Positions 20,171 through 31,600 of a DNA stretch of 64,000 nucleotides are shown piece after piece. Origin of the DNA: Smittium culicis (lineage: Eukaryota; Kickxellomycota; Harpellomycetes; Harpellales; Legeriomycetaceae); NCBI GenBank assembly GCA_001970855.1, contig LSSN01000074.1, forward strand, positions 62,001-126,000. The letters are read 5' to 3'. Both the position numbers and the translations under genes were made by a program. The notes below the pieces were generated by a model that was not told the origin of the DNA, ran no database searches, and saw only the letters and a program-made list of their open reading frames with translations. Positions within the stretch are counted from its first letter, which is position 1, and each line of letters opens with the position of its first letter.

Positions 20171-21862
20171 TCAGAATTTCGGGGAGGAGGGAGCGTTTTT
20201 ATAGTCGTTGTTGGTGGAAGAGATGGGTGTGGGTATGTCGGATCTTGGCTTGAATAGGGGTCTGTCAGCAGATACGGATAAAGATCTGTGGAAAGTAATG
20301 CGTGAGGGAGAGTTGAAGCAAGCGGTAGATCCTAGCAGCTTCGACAAGTTATTTTTGCTTCCGATACTGAGGCTTGAGCTTTTCTTTGACAGATCAGAAT
20401 TCGCGACTGAAATATCAGAGGTGGGGATTCTAGATTCGCGGGTGTGAGGGTTTGGATTTGGATTTGGGGCGAAATTGTGTGAGCGGCTCGGGCTTCTTGG
20501 GGTATATTTTGGGATTAAGCTTTTATTTCCATAATGCGCTGAATTTGAGTTTGAAGATGGTAAGAAATCGTGAGAGATGTGGTCGTTTAAATGGTCGTAT
20601 TTTGGGATTCTTTGCCTTGCGCTTCTAAGTGATTTGAAGGAACTTTGTTGGAGACTAGCCTGTTTGAAGTCCGAGAACTTTTTATCGTTGATGGACGTAA
20701 GCTTACTTTCGATTTCAGAAAAATCAGCCGAGTTGCTTTTGGAGAAATCGATGTTGCTTGGCTCGCTATACGAAGATCTGACGAAACGGGGAGTTACTTG
20801 AATATCCCTAAAGGAAAAGAGGGAGGGGTCTTTAATTGAGGTGACATCGAGTTCGGATAGTTGTTCTTTCAGACACTTTAAAGATTTTTGAATAGATAGA
20901 GAGTTTGAATATGCAATGCTTTGTTTTTTAGGAAGGACATTCAAGTTGCCTGGAAACTCGACAAAATGTTTGTTACTGCTTGAAAAGCCATTTGATTTGG
21001 GGTGATTAGAAGTAGCGAGGCTATCAGATGGTAAATAATTAACAGATTCAGAGAGCCAGTTGTTAAGGCGATCATTTTTTTTTAACAGATCAATATTGTG
21101 TCTGCTTTTCTTTTGGGTTAGCGATTTAATAATTATGGTGTTGGAGTTGACAGCAATTCTTTTTGGCTGAATCAAGGTATTTTCGTCTAAAAAGTCAAAA
21201 GAATTTTGGTTGGATTGTGTAGATTGAGCAGGGCTAATTGAAGGGGATTTAAACAAGTTTTTATTTGAACTGATTTTTAGCAAGTTTGATTGAGCTCTGA
21301 GTGAAGATTTCGTTCTAGGCGATAGTATGTCTTGCGTGGGATTAGAAGATTCGGGGAGCGTTAAGGATAGCAGAGGAGTTTTTTGATCTTGAGATTTTGG
21401 TAATTCTAAATTGCTGGTAAGAATTTCAGAGTTAGATATTTTTAGATCTTGAATTGAAACGGAATTTGAGCTATTTAGGGAAGCCAGGGGTTCGTTTTTT
21501 TTATTAATAAGAGGGACTTTGTTAGAAAAGTTGATTTTTGTGGATACTTTATGAGAAAAATCACGATTTGGGCGTACATTTGGAGGCCCTAACTCTAAAT
21601 GGGAACTAATAGAATTTTTGTAGGAGGAAGATGGGGAAAGCTTTTTAGGGCTTTCAGAACTGGTACTGCTTTTGTTTGAGGTAGAGGCGGAATTGGCTAT
21701 TGACACTATGCCCTCTTTAAAAGAGTCGGAGTACTTCCTTGAGTTTGACATTATGTGCGATTTACTTTGGTTGAAATCGAATTCAAGCTCTTCGAAAATG
21801 TCGGATAGGTGGGGAAACGTGGGGCTTCCTCGAGCTTCTTGGTTCATTTTAGCATTGGCCAT
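20171..21862 (-). CDS. Ser-rich disordered protein with three SxIP motifs, candidate microtubule plus-end binder
   Basis: Encodes 563 residues from the ATG at 21862, without introns. I do not recognise an overall family. The protein is dominated by Ser, Asn, Lys and Pro and appears mostly disordered, with one short helical, possibly coiled-coil patch near the middle (SIQKSLKCLKEQLSELD). In the C-terminal quarter, Ser-x-Ile-Pro occurs three times: SLIP at 448-451, SRIP at 477-480 and SDIP at 541-544. A related QRIP precedes IPKY near residue 416. All sit among Ser/Pro/Arg residues. SxIP in basic Ser/Pro-rich disorder is the known docking motif for EB1-family end-binding proteins on growing microtubules. 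A microtubule-tip role is therefore plausible but is inference, since four-letter motifs occur by chance. NPNPNPNP is a small internal repeat. Transcribed in the same direction as MDM31, 1.3 kb plus a gap away. Confidence 0.6.
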   Translation of the reverse strand: MANAKMNQEARGSPTFPHLSDIFEELEFDFNQSKSHIMSNSRKYSDSFKEGIVSIANSASTSNKSSTSSESPKKLSPSSSYKNSISSHLELGPPNVRPNRDFSHKVSTKINFSNKVPLINKKNEPLASLNSSNSVSIQDLKISNSEILTSNLELPKSQDQKTPLLSLTLPESSNPTQDILSPRTKSSLRAQSNLLKISSNKNLFKSPSISPAQSTQSNQNSFDFLDENTLIQPKRIAVNSNTIIIKSLTQKKSRHNIDLLKKNDRLNNWLSESVNYLPSDSLATSNHPKSNGFSSSNKHFVEFPGNLNVLPKKQSIAYSNSLSIQKSLKCLKEQLSELDVTSIKDPSLFSFRDIQVTPRFVRSSYSEPSNIDFSKSNSADFSEIESKLTSINDKKFSDFKQASLQQSSFKSLRSARQRIPKYDHLNDHISHDFLPSSNSNSAHYGNKSLIPKYTPRSPSRSHNFAPNPNPNPHTRESRIPTSDISVANSDLSKKSSSLSIGSKNNLSKLLGSTACFNSPSRITFHRSLSVSADRPLFKPRSDIPTPISSTNNDYKNAPSSPKF

Positions 21863-24360
21863 GTTTTTTTTAATTTAAGAGAGAAAGGGAGGATATGCTT
21901 TACGCAGATTCTAAAAATTAAAGTCTAAGTCAATAAGTCTAATTTACAGCTTGAACAGTTTTTGGTACTGAAGGTTTTTTTTTGTGCTTTTTGAGCAACG
22001 TTACTTGAACAGACAAAAAGTAGTCGCTACTATTAATGTAAGGGGGCTGATCGCTGCAGATAACTGGTTTTCCATCTCACTTTTTTTTTTCGAGTATTAT
22101 AGCATTTATTTATTGGATTGTTTTTTTACAGAGTTTTCTTTTCTTGCCAATAGATTCCGTTCCCAACTATATCTATTTTTCTAGTAATGTAATATAATTG
22201 GTGTGCTGAACTTGAAGTTCATGACCCGACTATTGGGCATTGCGATTCGGTCCATAGCAAGTAATTGGCAGATGATTTACAATTATAAGGTCGCCAAAGC
22301 ACAATTAGGTAAATATTAAAAAGCAAAAATAGCAAGTAATAATACTAAATCGATTGAAAATGTAGTAAAACTAGTTGAGAATAAAGTAAGATTAGTAGGG
22401 AATAAAGTAAGATTAGTAGGGAATAAAGTAAGATTAGTAGGGAATAGAGAAAGACTAGTGGGGAATAGAGAAGGATTATGTATGGAAAGGAAGAGCCAAA
22501 ATAGGAGGTCCTGCAGAGACTTCAATAACAAATGCGAGTTGAAGAGGCTGCGTTAGAGCGAGCGAATAGCCAGCCGTAATGGCGCCCCCATGTAAAGAAC
22601 AATTGATAGCTTTTATAAGAAAAGGCCTAGAAAGCCTAAACTAGCGCAGGATCGGCTACAAGAGACGTCATTTACCAAATCCTCGCCATTTATGCTCACC
22701 AAAGAATAGACGCAACAAAAAATTGACAATCTTTTATTATCTATACTGCCACGCGCATATTCATCCCGCCCATTCAGGATATGCACAGGGGCGGCCACTA
22801 TTGGCGGCAAACAGGCTTTACTGGCCAAAATCATACGCTTATGCCCTTATCTTCGCACGAATTCTTTATTCGATAAAATTGCTTATCAGATAAAGAACGC
22901 CTGAATAAAGCGCTTATGCAATAGAGTATTTTTCAGATAGCGGCAACACAGCTATTTGTTACGCGTTCAAAAAAATAATATGCGCGATAGACTATATCCT
23001 TAACTCTTACTTAAATATTACAACGCTATGTAGCAAGTTCATTGGCTGGCTTTATCTTTTTTAATATTAGTTTATTATAACCCTGTATTCTTATAAACGC
23101 ATACAACAATTCAACGACTTGTCTAACCAAAAAAGCACAGACCCCTTTTTTAAATCTCCCGTGGATTAAAGAACTTGACCTCAATCCCTTCTCCTTATTT
23201 TACTATAAAAAAATATTTAGTATGAGTCATTACCCTTACAATTTACATGATATTTACGAGCTAGCTCTTGAAATTGACCTCAGCTTAGTCACGTTCCTCA
23301 CACCGCCTATAACAACAGTTGCCTTTCGTGCTTGATATACATACTAACCGAATAAATATTTGAAAACTAGAATATACACCTCATTCAATTCCTAAAAAAT
23401 AAAAACATAATTTACTGCTTTATCATGGCCACAAAATACACCTAAAAAGAAGTTAATTTCGCTTTTGAAAATATGCAAATGCAAGCTTGAAGTTATTAAA
23501 CTGTACCATTCAGCCATATTTTCTTAAAACACTAAATAGTACCGGATTCTTGAAAGTTAAAGCTAAACATTTTATTCTGTGCACGCTTATTATACATACA
23601 AAAAAAATTATAATAAATAAATCGCAAAATTATATATTTCTGCGTTTATTAGTATTACTATCCGGCATTCCAAGTCTAATTTAAAAACGTATATAGTACA
23701 TACAATACTTTGCTATCATTTTAAATTGAAAAAAAACACTAATCTAATAAATTCTTTTTAAAATTCAATCTATCTATATAATCCCTTTCTTTTCAAAAAA
23801 TATTAAAGGTTTTCAAAATATCACCCATATTCTTTACCTAAGAAGATTGTAAAACATTAAAGTACGTTTTAAATTTTATTTTGAAAGCTAAAATGTCTTC
23901 ATTTACCGAAATCGTTTAAAGTACACGCAATAAAGTTTTAATAAAAAATGAAATATAGAAATATTGTAGATATATTAAACTAGAATCGTCACTTTAGCCA
24001 TTTCAACATTAAACTACGCATTAATACAATACCCCTTAACAATATACTCGTAAACGGATTCATTTTAATTATTTATTCCCTTTACCATTTAATTTTAATT
24101 ATTCACATAATTAATTTTTTGGTATTCCTAATGAACTATACTTTTTTATTTAATCATATATTCCCTTAATTTAAGAGTAGTCTACTGCGTCAAAAACAAA
24201 AGAGCCAATCATAGATTAATTGTAGACTTCGATGCCACATTTCGCTTCACTGGCGCTAATTAAATTAGTTACTTGGTTAGTCAAAATTAAAATTAAAATT
24301 AAAATTAATAAATTAATTGACTACTTTATTTCATTCACACCTTTTATCGCATTCATGCCA
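21863..24360. other. Intergenic region with a GC-richer relic and a small tandem repeat
   Basis: The left end holds the promoter side of the SxIP gene. A 21-bp tandem repeat lies at 22380-22480 (separate entry). About 22560-22960 is GC-richer, with strings such as GCCACGCGCATATTCATC, but every frame is broken; it may be an unidentified transposon relic. The remainder to 24360 is AT-rich with no gene that I can support. Confidence 0.4.
22380..22480. repeat. 21-bp tandem repeat, about five units
   Basis: Three identical units of AATAAAGTAAGATTAGTAGG+G (22380-22442) are followed by one diverged unit (22443-22463) and one partial unit. A degenerate unit may precede them. On the minus strand this gives a heptapeptide repeat (LFPTNLT), but the frame has no other protein character, so it is treated as a non-coding repeat. 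Confidence 0.9.
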
Positions 24361-24479
24361 AAACTATCCAAATTTAAAGCCTCATTTCATAGTATAATTT
24401 TCAAGTATGAGCTAATCGAGCTCGTAAGAGATAAAGATTGATTTTTATTACACATCAGAGAGTAATCATAATAAGTTAC

Positions 24480-27400
24480 ACCAAATTTATAATCGGGTCA
24501 ATCAAGTTATTCGATGAATTTACTGATTGAAAATTTAAATATCAAAAATTGTACAATTCTACCAGTATTCGTGCGATTCTATTTAATTTCACTATATTCA
24601 GAAAATAGCAGATAGATATTCTTCAATTTCTCTTCCCCTTTTTTGGTATCTAAGTGTCGGTGTCGCGCCAGATAATTTCAGAGATCGAGTTGATGTATCT
24701 TGTAACACTGCCCACATATTGATACTTTTGTTTACCCTTCATAAATCATATGAGCCTATTCAATGTCCATTAACTGTTATTTTAATTGGTTCTTTGATCA
24801 GATTTTTAACGAAACCTTTTCTCTTTAGATTTTTTAGATTTTGCTGCCAATAATCAGAAATAGTATTCGATCTATGTGTGAGCTGATACCTCAAGGATTT
24901 TTCATTAGGTTGACTAACCTTTTTTATTTAGACACTACTATAACTATGTGTAGCTCTCCTTGATCATTGTAACTTTGAAGGATCGTTTATCCTGTGAATC
25001 TCACTAGCTATAACGATTCTTTTGAGTTTCACCAATCAAAAAAGACCAGCAGTAAGCTTCTTTACAGTAAAACTTCACCCTTACGCTCAATTTCTTAAAA
25101 ATTCTAGCTCCTGAGTTATACCAATTTTCAGTAAATTGAAAAAAATAATCGAACTTGCATCCAATATCTTCATAAACTCAACGAAAATTTTATGAATATC
25201 AATCTCTGAAGGATTCTCTGTTAACCCCATCAAGGCATATTTTTAGGCTTTTATTGAGAATAATTTAAGCCTCACTACTGTATACTTTTCTCCAAATAAT
25301 TTATAATTTGCGGTGCGTAAATCGTCACGTTTTTTTTTTTCGAGATACTTGTGTCTAAAAATTGTTTATATTAGAATTGTACCCGTATCGTTGTCAGAAT
25401 CTTCTGTAATTTGAAATTAGATATTCGATGAAATAATTCATGTATTTTTTCATTTGGAGGAAACGCAGCTGATATTCCAGATCATCAATCGATATTTCTT
25501 ATTTCTGAGAGCAGATATTTTTAGTTTTTGTTTTCAGAATCACTGTTTTTTACCTGGAGTAGCAGATTTTGAGCGACAGAGGGTGATTTCAGACACGGTA
25601 ACCATATTTATGGTATCAACATAGGAGTTTAAAATGTTATTAAAAGTCACTCCTAGTGGAAATTCTGACCACATTGCATATTGAATCAATTTGGGTATGA
25701 GTACAGGTTGCTGAACTCTGTGAATCGGTATTCCAGCGCTTTATAAACTATCCATTTTTTTCATCGAAGCTGCTGTAGTTATTTCCCACTTTATTTTTTT
25801 TTGTTTAAAAGTGAACAGATCCGATTATTGTGGTCATTACTGTGAGCCCAAGAAAAAAATGTCTCCTAGAATTTATAAAACTAGTTTTGGGCAGTCAAAT
25901 AGCTTGATGTATCTGTTGGATTCGGTACAGATGGTAACTAGGTTTATTGAGGTCTTAATTTGGTCTTCAGATGGTGTGCAAAATTTTTTTTTCTGATATC
26001 ACCTATATAATTTAGATTTTTTGATTGGATAAAATTCTTGAAATAAGCAAGGATGGTTGTGCTTTCTAATATACTAACACTAATGACCCATAATAATTTT
26101 GAGCTATAGATTATAATGTATCTCCTGTATCTCTATTTTATTGATTTGTATCTTTAAAATATGAAGAATCAATAGTCTAGATAGATAGTGGAAACCAATC
26201 TAAATTCATCTATTCTGAATCGCTGAAGTAAATAAATAACATCAGCTCCGGCTTCTTGGGAAATATCTAGTGTAAGATTCATGAAAGAAATTTTTTCTCC
26301 AAAAGTTCAGTTTCTGAATGATCGATTTCTTCAGAGCTATATTCGATGTCAATGAATTTGGCAGTGTTATATTTTTGAGTTCAATGGGTGACCGTAACAT
26401 GAGTATCCTAAGTATTAGAGCTACAGAGATCGATATTGACTTACCAATAAAAATCGCGGGATATTTCATTCTCATCTTTCTAGTTTCCAGAAGTTTGCTG
26501 AATTGTCGCTGTAGATTCCTGATCTTAATGTAAAGAGCTTTATGCGAAATATCGAAAGTATTTATTTCCATCTCGAAATTTGAGACTGGCATGGATATCT
26601 TTCTTTATCAAATTTTAGGGTCAAATTTTAATTCAATCTCTTAGATCTTGGGAAGAATAAGCACGTGTTCGATAAATAGTCTTGGTTGAATATCCCAAGA
26701 TCAATGTATCTTACAGGTAGGAAGATAATCTGATCCCCTTCGATAAGGACTATTTCAAATATAGGCAAAGAATCTAAGTTAATACCAACGTTATCAGTGA
26801 AAGCCTGAATTTCAGAGCTGAAAATGATAACGGCGACTATTCCAGATATAGCTGAGATAATTTCTGCACTACTTGTATACTAGAGACTGTATTAATGGTT
26901 TCTGGAAATACAAATGTTTGAGATAATCCTCCCGGAAGATCGTGTGATAGATGGGAATTGGAGTCTCAATTTTGAATTCTTTCACCTAAATATGGAGGTT
27001 GAGCCTCCAGAAGCCTATTATAGGTATTATTCCATCATTATTCTTATAATACGTGAAAATTTGACTGTGAAATTGAAAGCTCCTGAGCTGTTATTGTCAA
27101 TGGATATTCTGGGTAAGAGCGAGTATAATTAGTCCGTAAAAACTTTTCTTGGTTCCCATCTTAACTATCTCTTGTATCAATCAGGCTGGGATGACTGTAT
27201 TGGTGATTCAAAACATTTTGACGGGAGTGGGACTGAAGGGTCCACTCCTGGCTCCACTTAATTTATTTGGCGCCCTTCGGGCACCAAAAAAATAAAAGTC
27301 GCTTTGTAAGCGAGTTTTTCTTCGGAAAAAATTTCACCTTTGACAAAATTATCTTATCTAAAGACCTCGGTAATAAAGCGGGATATTTGAAGCACTTCAT

Positions 27401-28623
27401 AGGTATTATTAAACCCTAATATACTATGTTTCGAATCCATTAGCTTCCCATCAGTTTTGAACATGTCGATATTAAAATATCGAGGAATCCATCAACAGAG
27501 GATTTATTCTACGACTCTGATTAAATCCACTTCAGCAGACACAACCACTTATACAAATATTTGACTTAGCGTCGGAATTCACGATATATGAATTTCATAT
27601 ATCTTTTAAACTGTGATTATAGGCGCCAAAATAGTGTTTCTGCTTATCGAGTCCTTTTTTTTTATATTTTTATGATGCTTGCGAAAAGACTACGCGTTTT
27701 CTGTTTTCTATTGGAGCTAAGATATGATTCTATTGATTTTAATCAATTAATTGATCTAAATCACCCAATAAAATTATTTTATTTAATATTATAAAAAATA
27801 TTAGATTTGAAAAATGGATATATAAATCAATAAAATTTCCTTTAATATTAATAAAATATGTTGAAATTTAACATTTGAATTTATATGAAATGTAGGCTTC
27901 CAATTCCTCTTGAAAAATTATTGGATTTGTATCCTATTCTACCAATTACGTTGGTTTTATTTCCTGGAATGAGTTACATTAGCGAAGTTTTTAGCTAGTA
28001 AAACCCAAGTTATGTTCGCTAAATAAGACTTCAGGATCCTCTGTAGCGTATATTCCCAGGATCACCCAAATTCTACAATGAAAGTATTAGTCTATAGTCC
28101 ATTTAATTGAGCTATATTCAAAATTTTACATATAGAGCGGAATTGTTTTTTATCACTGCGCTTGAAGCTGAGTATTTCTTAAAACTGACCTTATAGTAAG
28201 ATAATATTGAAATATTGTAACATTATTCAATTTAAATTGGTTTAATATAGCCTTTATCAATCGATTTCAGTACTTCTGTGAGCTCTAGATCGCAGTTAAT
28301 TCTCTTAGTATTTTTTTTAGCCATGCAAGTTAATAGCTTAAGCTGATTTCATTCTATCTGAAACTGATTAATCGCTTCTATTCCAGTCGCTATTAGTTGA
28401 AAACATTAAATTTATTTGATAATATTTGTATAAAATTTTTTCAAAATTGAAAATTTTTATGCTGATAGAGTATTTTCGGGAAATAAATGGCGATGAGGTT
28501 AAAAAAAAGTTTAATTTACAGCTTATAAAATATATAAAATTTTTTATATTATATTAATTTAATTTTTATTGTAGTATAATTTTCAGTTTATATATTAAAT
28601 AATTATTTTATACTTATGATGTC
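24480..28623 (-). mobile_element. Decayed DIRS-like retrotransposon, copy B
   Basis: Read on the minus strand. A terminal repeat (28623 to about 28497) matches copies A and C. A gag start with LTEVLKSID lies near 28290. RT remains include a YLSYIWNSRRYHF block near 26860, equivalent to KYLR..W in RT. The best-preserved part is the RT to RNase H connection at 26592-26242 (FDISHKALYIKIRNLQRQF, then a WRKNFF block). A tyrosine-recombinase C-terminal trace (HEYW, then an NSSNNL block) lies near 24515-24580. Distances between these landmarks agree with copy C (RT block about 1.77 kb from the terminal repeat in both). Stops and frameshifts break every frame. I did not find a convincing second terminal repeat near 24.2-24.4 kb. 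Confidence 0.68.
27218..27330. other. Run of four stem-loops in DIRS copy B
   Basis: Within about 110 bp lie GGAGTGG..CCACTCC (27218-27245), TGGCGCCC-TTC-GGGCACCA with one mismatch (27268-27286), CGCTT-TGT-AAGCG (27300-27312) and TTTTTC-TTCG-GAAAAA (27315-27330, a C-UUCG-G loop). The stretch is much more GC-rich than its surroundings and has no open frame. Its role is unknown; it may be a nested element end or a structured RNA. Confidence 0.5.
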
Positions 28624-31600
28624 TTCTATAAGAATTTATAATTTTATAAAATCCCTAAATTATATTCCCAGATATACAAAAAGATAGAAATAAATGTTTT
28701 TAACGCTAATATGTTAAATTAATCTCAATTTACCGATGATACCAATGAGAAATTACCGTATCTCTAAAATCAAATTTCAGGCGGTTAGCGTGATTAAAGA
28801 AAAAAATAAACGTATCAATAAATATCTATAATAGATACAATCCGCTATTCAATAAACTATATGTTTCACTCGTAGTAGATTCTAAAAATATTATTTATCA
28901 TTAATTATCACTAAGAAGCAAGCTTTGAATTTTTATGTTTTTATACAAAAAATTGCAATTTATCCAGTATTATCAATTAACAAATCTAAAAAAAATCTTT
29001 TCACAATCCACAGAGTATATAAATCTAATTCAATTTTACCGTTAATAATTTTCATATCAAAATCTGAAATCAACTCTCAGAAGCCTAATTTAAATAAATT
29101 AATGCCTAATTTATATAAGAATACTGCTTAGCTACGCAAGAATAAATAAAATCACAATACCTCGAGATGTTTAGTGCATTCTAACATCCTAATCAATATG
29201 AAAACGCGCCAGTTTTTTTGAAGTCAAATATACAGATCAAAAAATTTACAGATCTGCGAATAGATGTGTGCAGAAGTCAAAATACTCAACAATAATATTT
29301 ACCAGTTAAATAATAGTTGTGATTAGGAAATTAAATTGTAAATGTGGACTTAAATCAAATAAAGTCGCAAATAAATGTACCAGAAAACGAAAAATGTAAA
29401 ATTTTTTTGTAATTATAAAAAACTCAAATATTTTCGAAAACATATTTAGGTAGTCGGTTTATATCAAGTATAAACAGAATTTTTTATTTAAAGATACATA
29501 TTTATTACTAGCACGACTTAGAAAACATCAGTAATAAAAGGCAAGTTATATAAGATATTAACGAAGCAAAGTGTATTAAAAATAAATCTAAACCTGTAGT
29601 AACAGCAGTCTATGATATAATAAATAAAACGAAAGATACTACTTACAAAGCCAGAACAAATTAAGCCGTATATAGTGTTCAAATAAGTTCCAAAATACAT
29701 AAAGTTGCATCAGAATTTTATATACGTTATAGGTATAACATAAAATTAAATGCTTACTAAGCTCGGTGTCAAAACCCAATCTGTGGATAGCTAATAATAT
29801 TTTCTAATTGAATATATGTTAAATTATTAAACGGTAAAAAGCTATAATGCAAAAAATAAAATAAAACCTGCTAAAGTTTGTGTGGTAGATTTTATCTGGA
29901 TGATCATCAAACCGCTAAAAAAAATATAAAAAAAATATTTTTTTTAAATCACTAAACAGCCACAATAATATGAGACAGTTTTAATTAAAAGGTAAGTAAA
30001 AGATATTGGAAATCATAAAAAATATAAAAAAAATAAATTTAAGAAGGGGAATGTACTATTAAAAATATTTTTGGTATTTTGACCTTCTATCCAAACGCCA
30101 ACCTAATCCTACCAATAACCTGAATATGGCTTCTTATAATTTTTCTCTAAGGTTTTTTGACCCTCGAGCGGAATTTTTTTCATACTAAGCGTAAAATATT
30201 TGTGTGTTCATCTTCTATTGAGTGTCTGACAGTTCATAACCAAAAAATAAAAGTAATGGAAATAAAAAAAATAGCCGATGAAGTAAAAAATATTTATAAG
30301 ATACGTATGCTTTTGAATTGTCACAATTATTCGATTTTATATTAATGGAACGATTTTGATTAAAATTATAATAAAAATGATTTTTAAATGTAATTTATTG
30401 GATTTAAATAACAAAAACAGATATAAAAATTAATATTATTTAATTAGAATTGAAGAAATATCGAGAATTTTGCGCGAATTTAAGAAAAATAAATCTATAT
30501 AGGTATTTATAATTTTCAGAGTTCAGAATGAAAATCCAATAATTTTAGTTGATGTCAAGCAAATGGTATATATTTCTTGGTTTATTTTATTATTCCAATA
30601 TCAATAACTAATAACTCGAAAAAAGATAGTTATAATCAATAATTGTGAAATTAAATAAGCCTCCACACAAAAATAAGAAACGAATTGGTGATAACTCCAA
30701 AAATTTTCAATAATTACACCTTGAACCAATTTCGAGTGAGTATGTAGCTGCTAGATCCACGAAGGGGATTCAGATGAAATTTTTTTTACTTTTTTTAAAA
30801 TTTTTACTTGTGCTTTAAAAGTTTTCCGGGAAAAAAAATGAGCAAATTTTCGTAGTAAAATTAAAATGCGCATTGGACAAATCAAAATTCATATTAAAGT
30901 CTGTTAATTTGATCTATTGATGGAAATTATAAATCTGAACCTACTTTCCTAAAAATTAAAATATGGATGCAATAATCTAATTTTATAGTTTTTGAAGTCT
31001 AAAAAGCGGATAGTGATAGATCCCGAAAATTTAATTTTTATCTAATCAGTATGTATATTTGATAGAAAATAAAATTTTTGCGAGAATTTTTTATCTAAAT
31101 AAAATGCAACGATTAATATAATTCGCGAAATGTGGTTACACTCTCCGTAAAAAAAACCTAACGCAAGTTTATATTTATTCAATTTAATATTAAAAATAAC
31201 ATTCGTAAAACAAAGAAAAATATTCAATCAGTAGATATTATCATTTTTGGCTAAATGCGTCAAAATTTAGCTTTATAGAGTAAAAAAGATTAATTTCATT
31301 ATATATCGAGATACTAACAACAATTAAAGAGTTTAATACCATTTATATCAAAAATCATTGAATATCAATGCATAATACACAAACTTTCAATAAAAAAAAA
31401 CCCAGTCGATAAGGAGCACTAATTATTAGATTTTTTCTATTAGATATAAAAATATACAAAAAGTCTGCTATTCAGGAATAATTTCCAAAAAAGTTAACAG
31501 GAGAGAATAGTTTTTCTCACAATTTATATAAATGTTAATGGTAATCAGACTCCTCTTTTATCTTATAAATTTAATAAAAATACTCTACTGTTAATTGGTA

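Noticed and set aside
22316..22531. Heptad-repeat LFPTNLT frame
   Set aside because: Explained entirely by the 21-bp tandem repeat; there is no other protein-like sequence in the frame.
24283..24310. AAATTA tandem tract taken as the second terminal repeat of DIRS copy B
   Set aside because: It lies at about the right distance but does not carry the CCGAAAAT or GTTACC blocks; it is probably a simple repeat.
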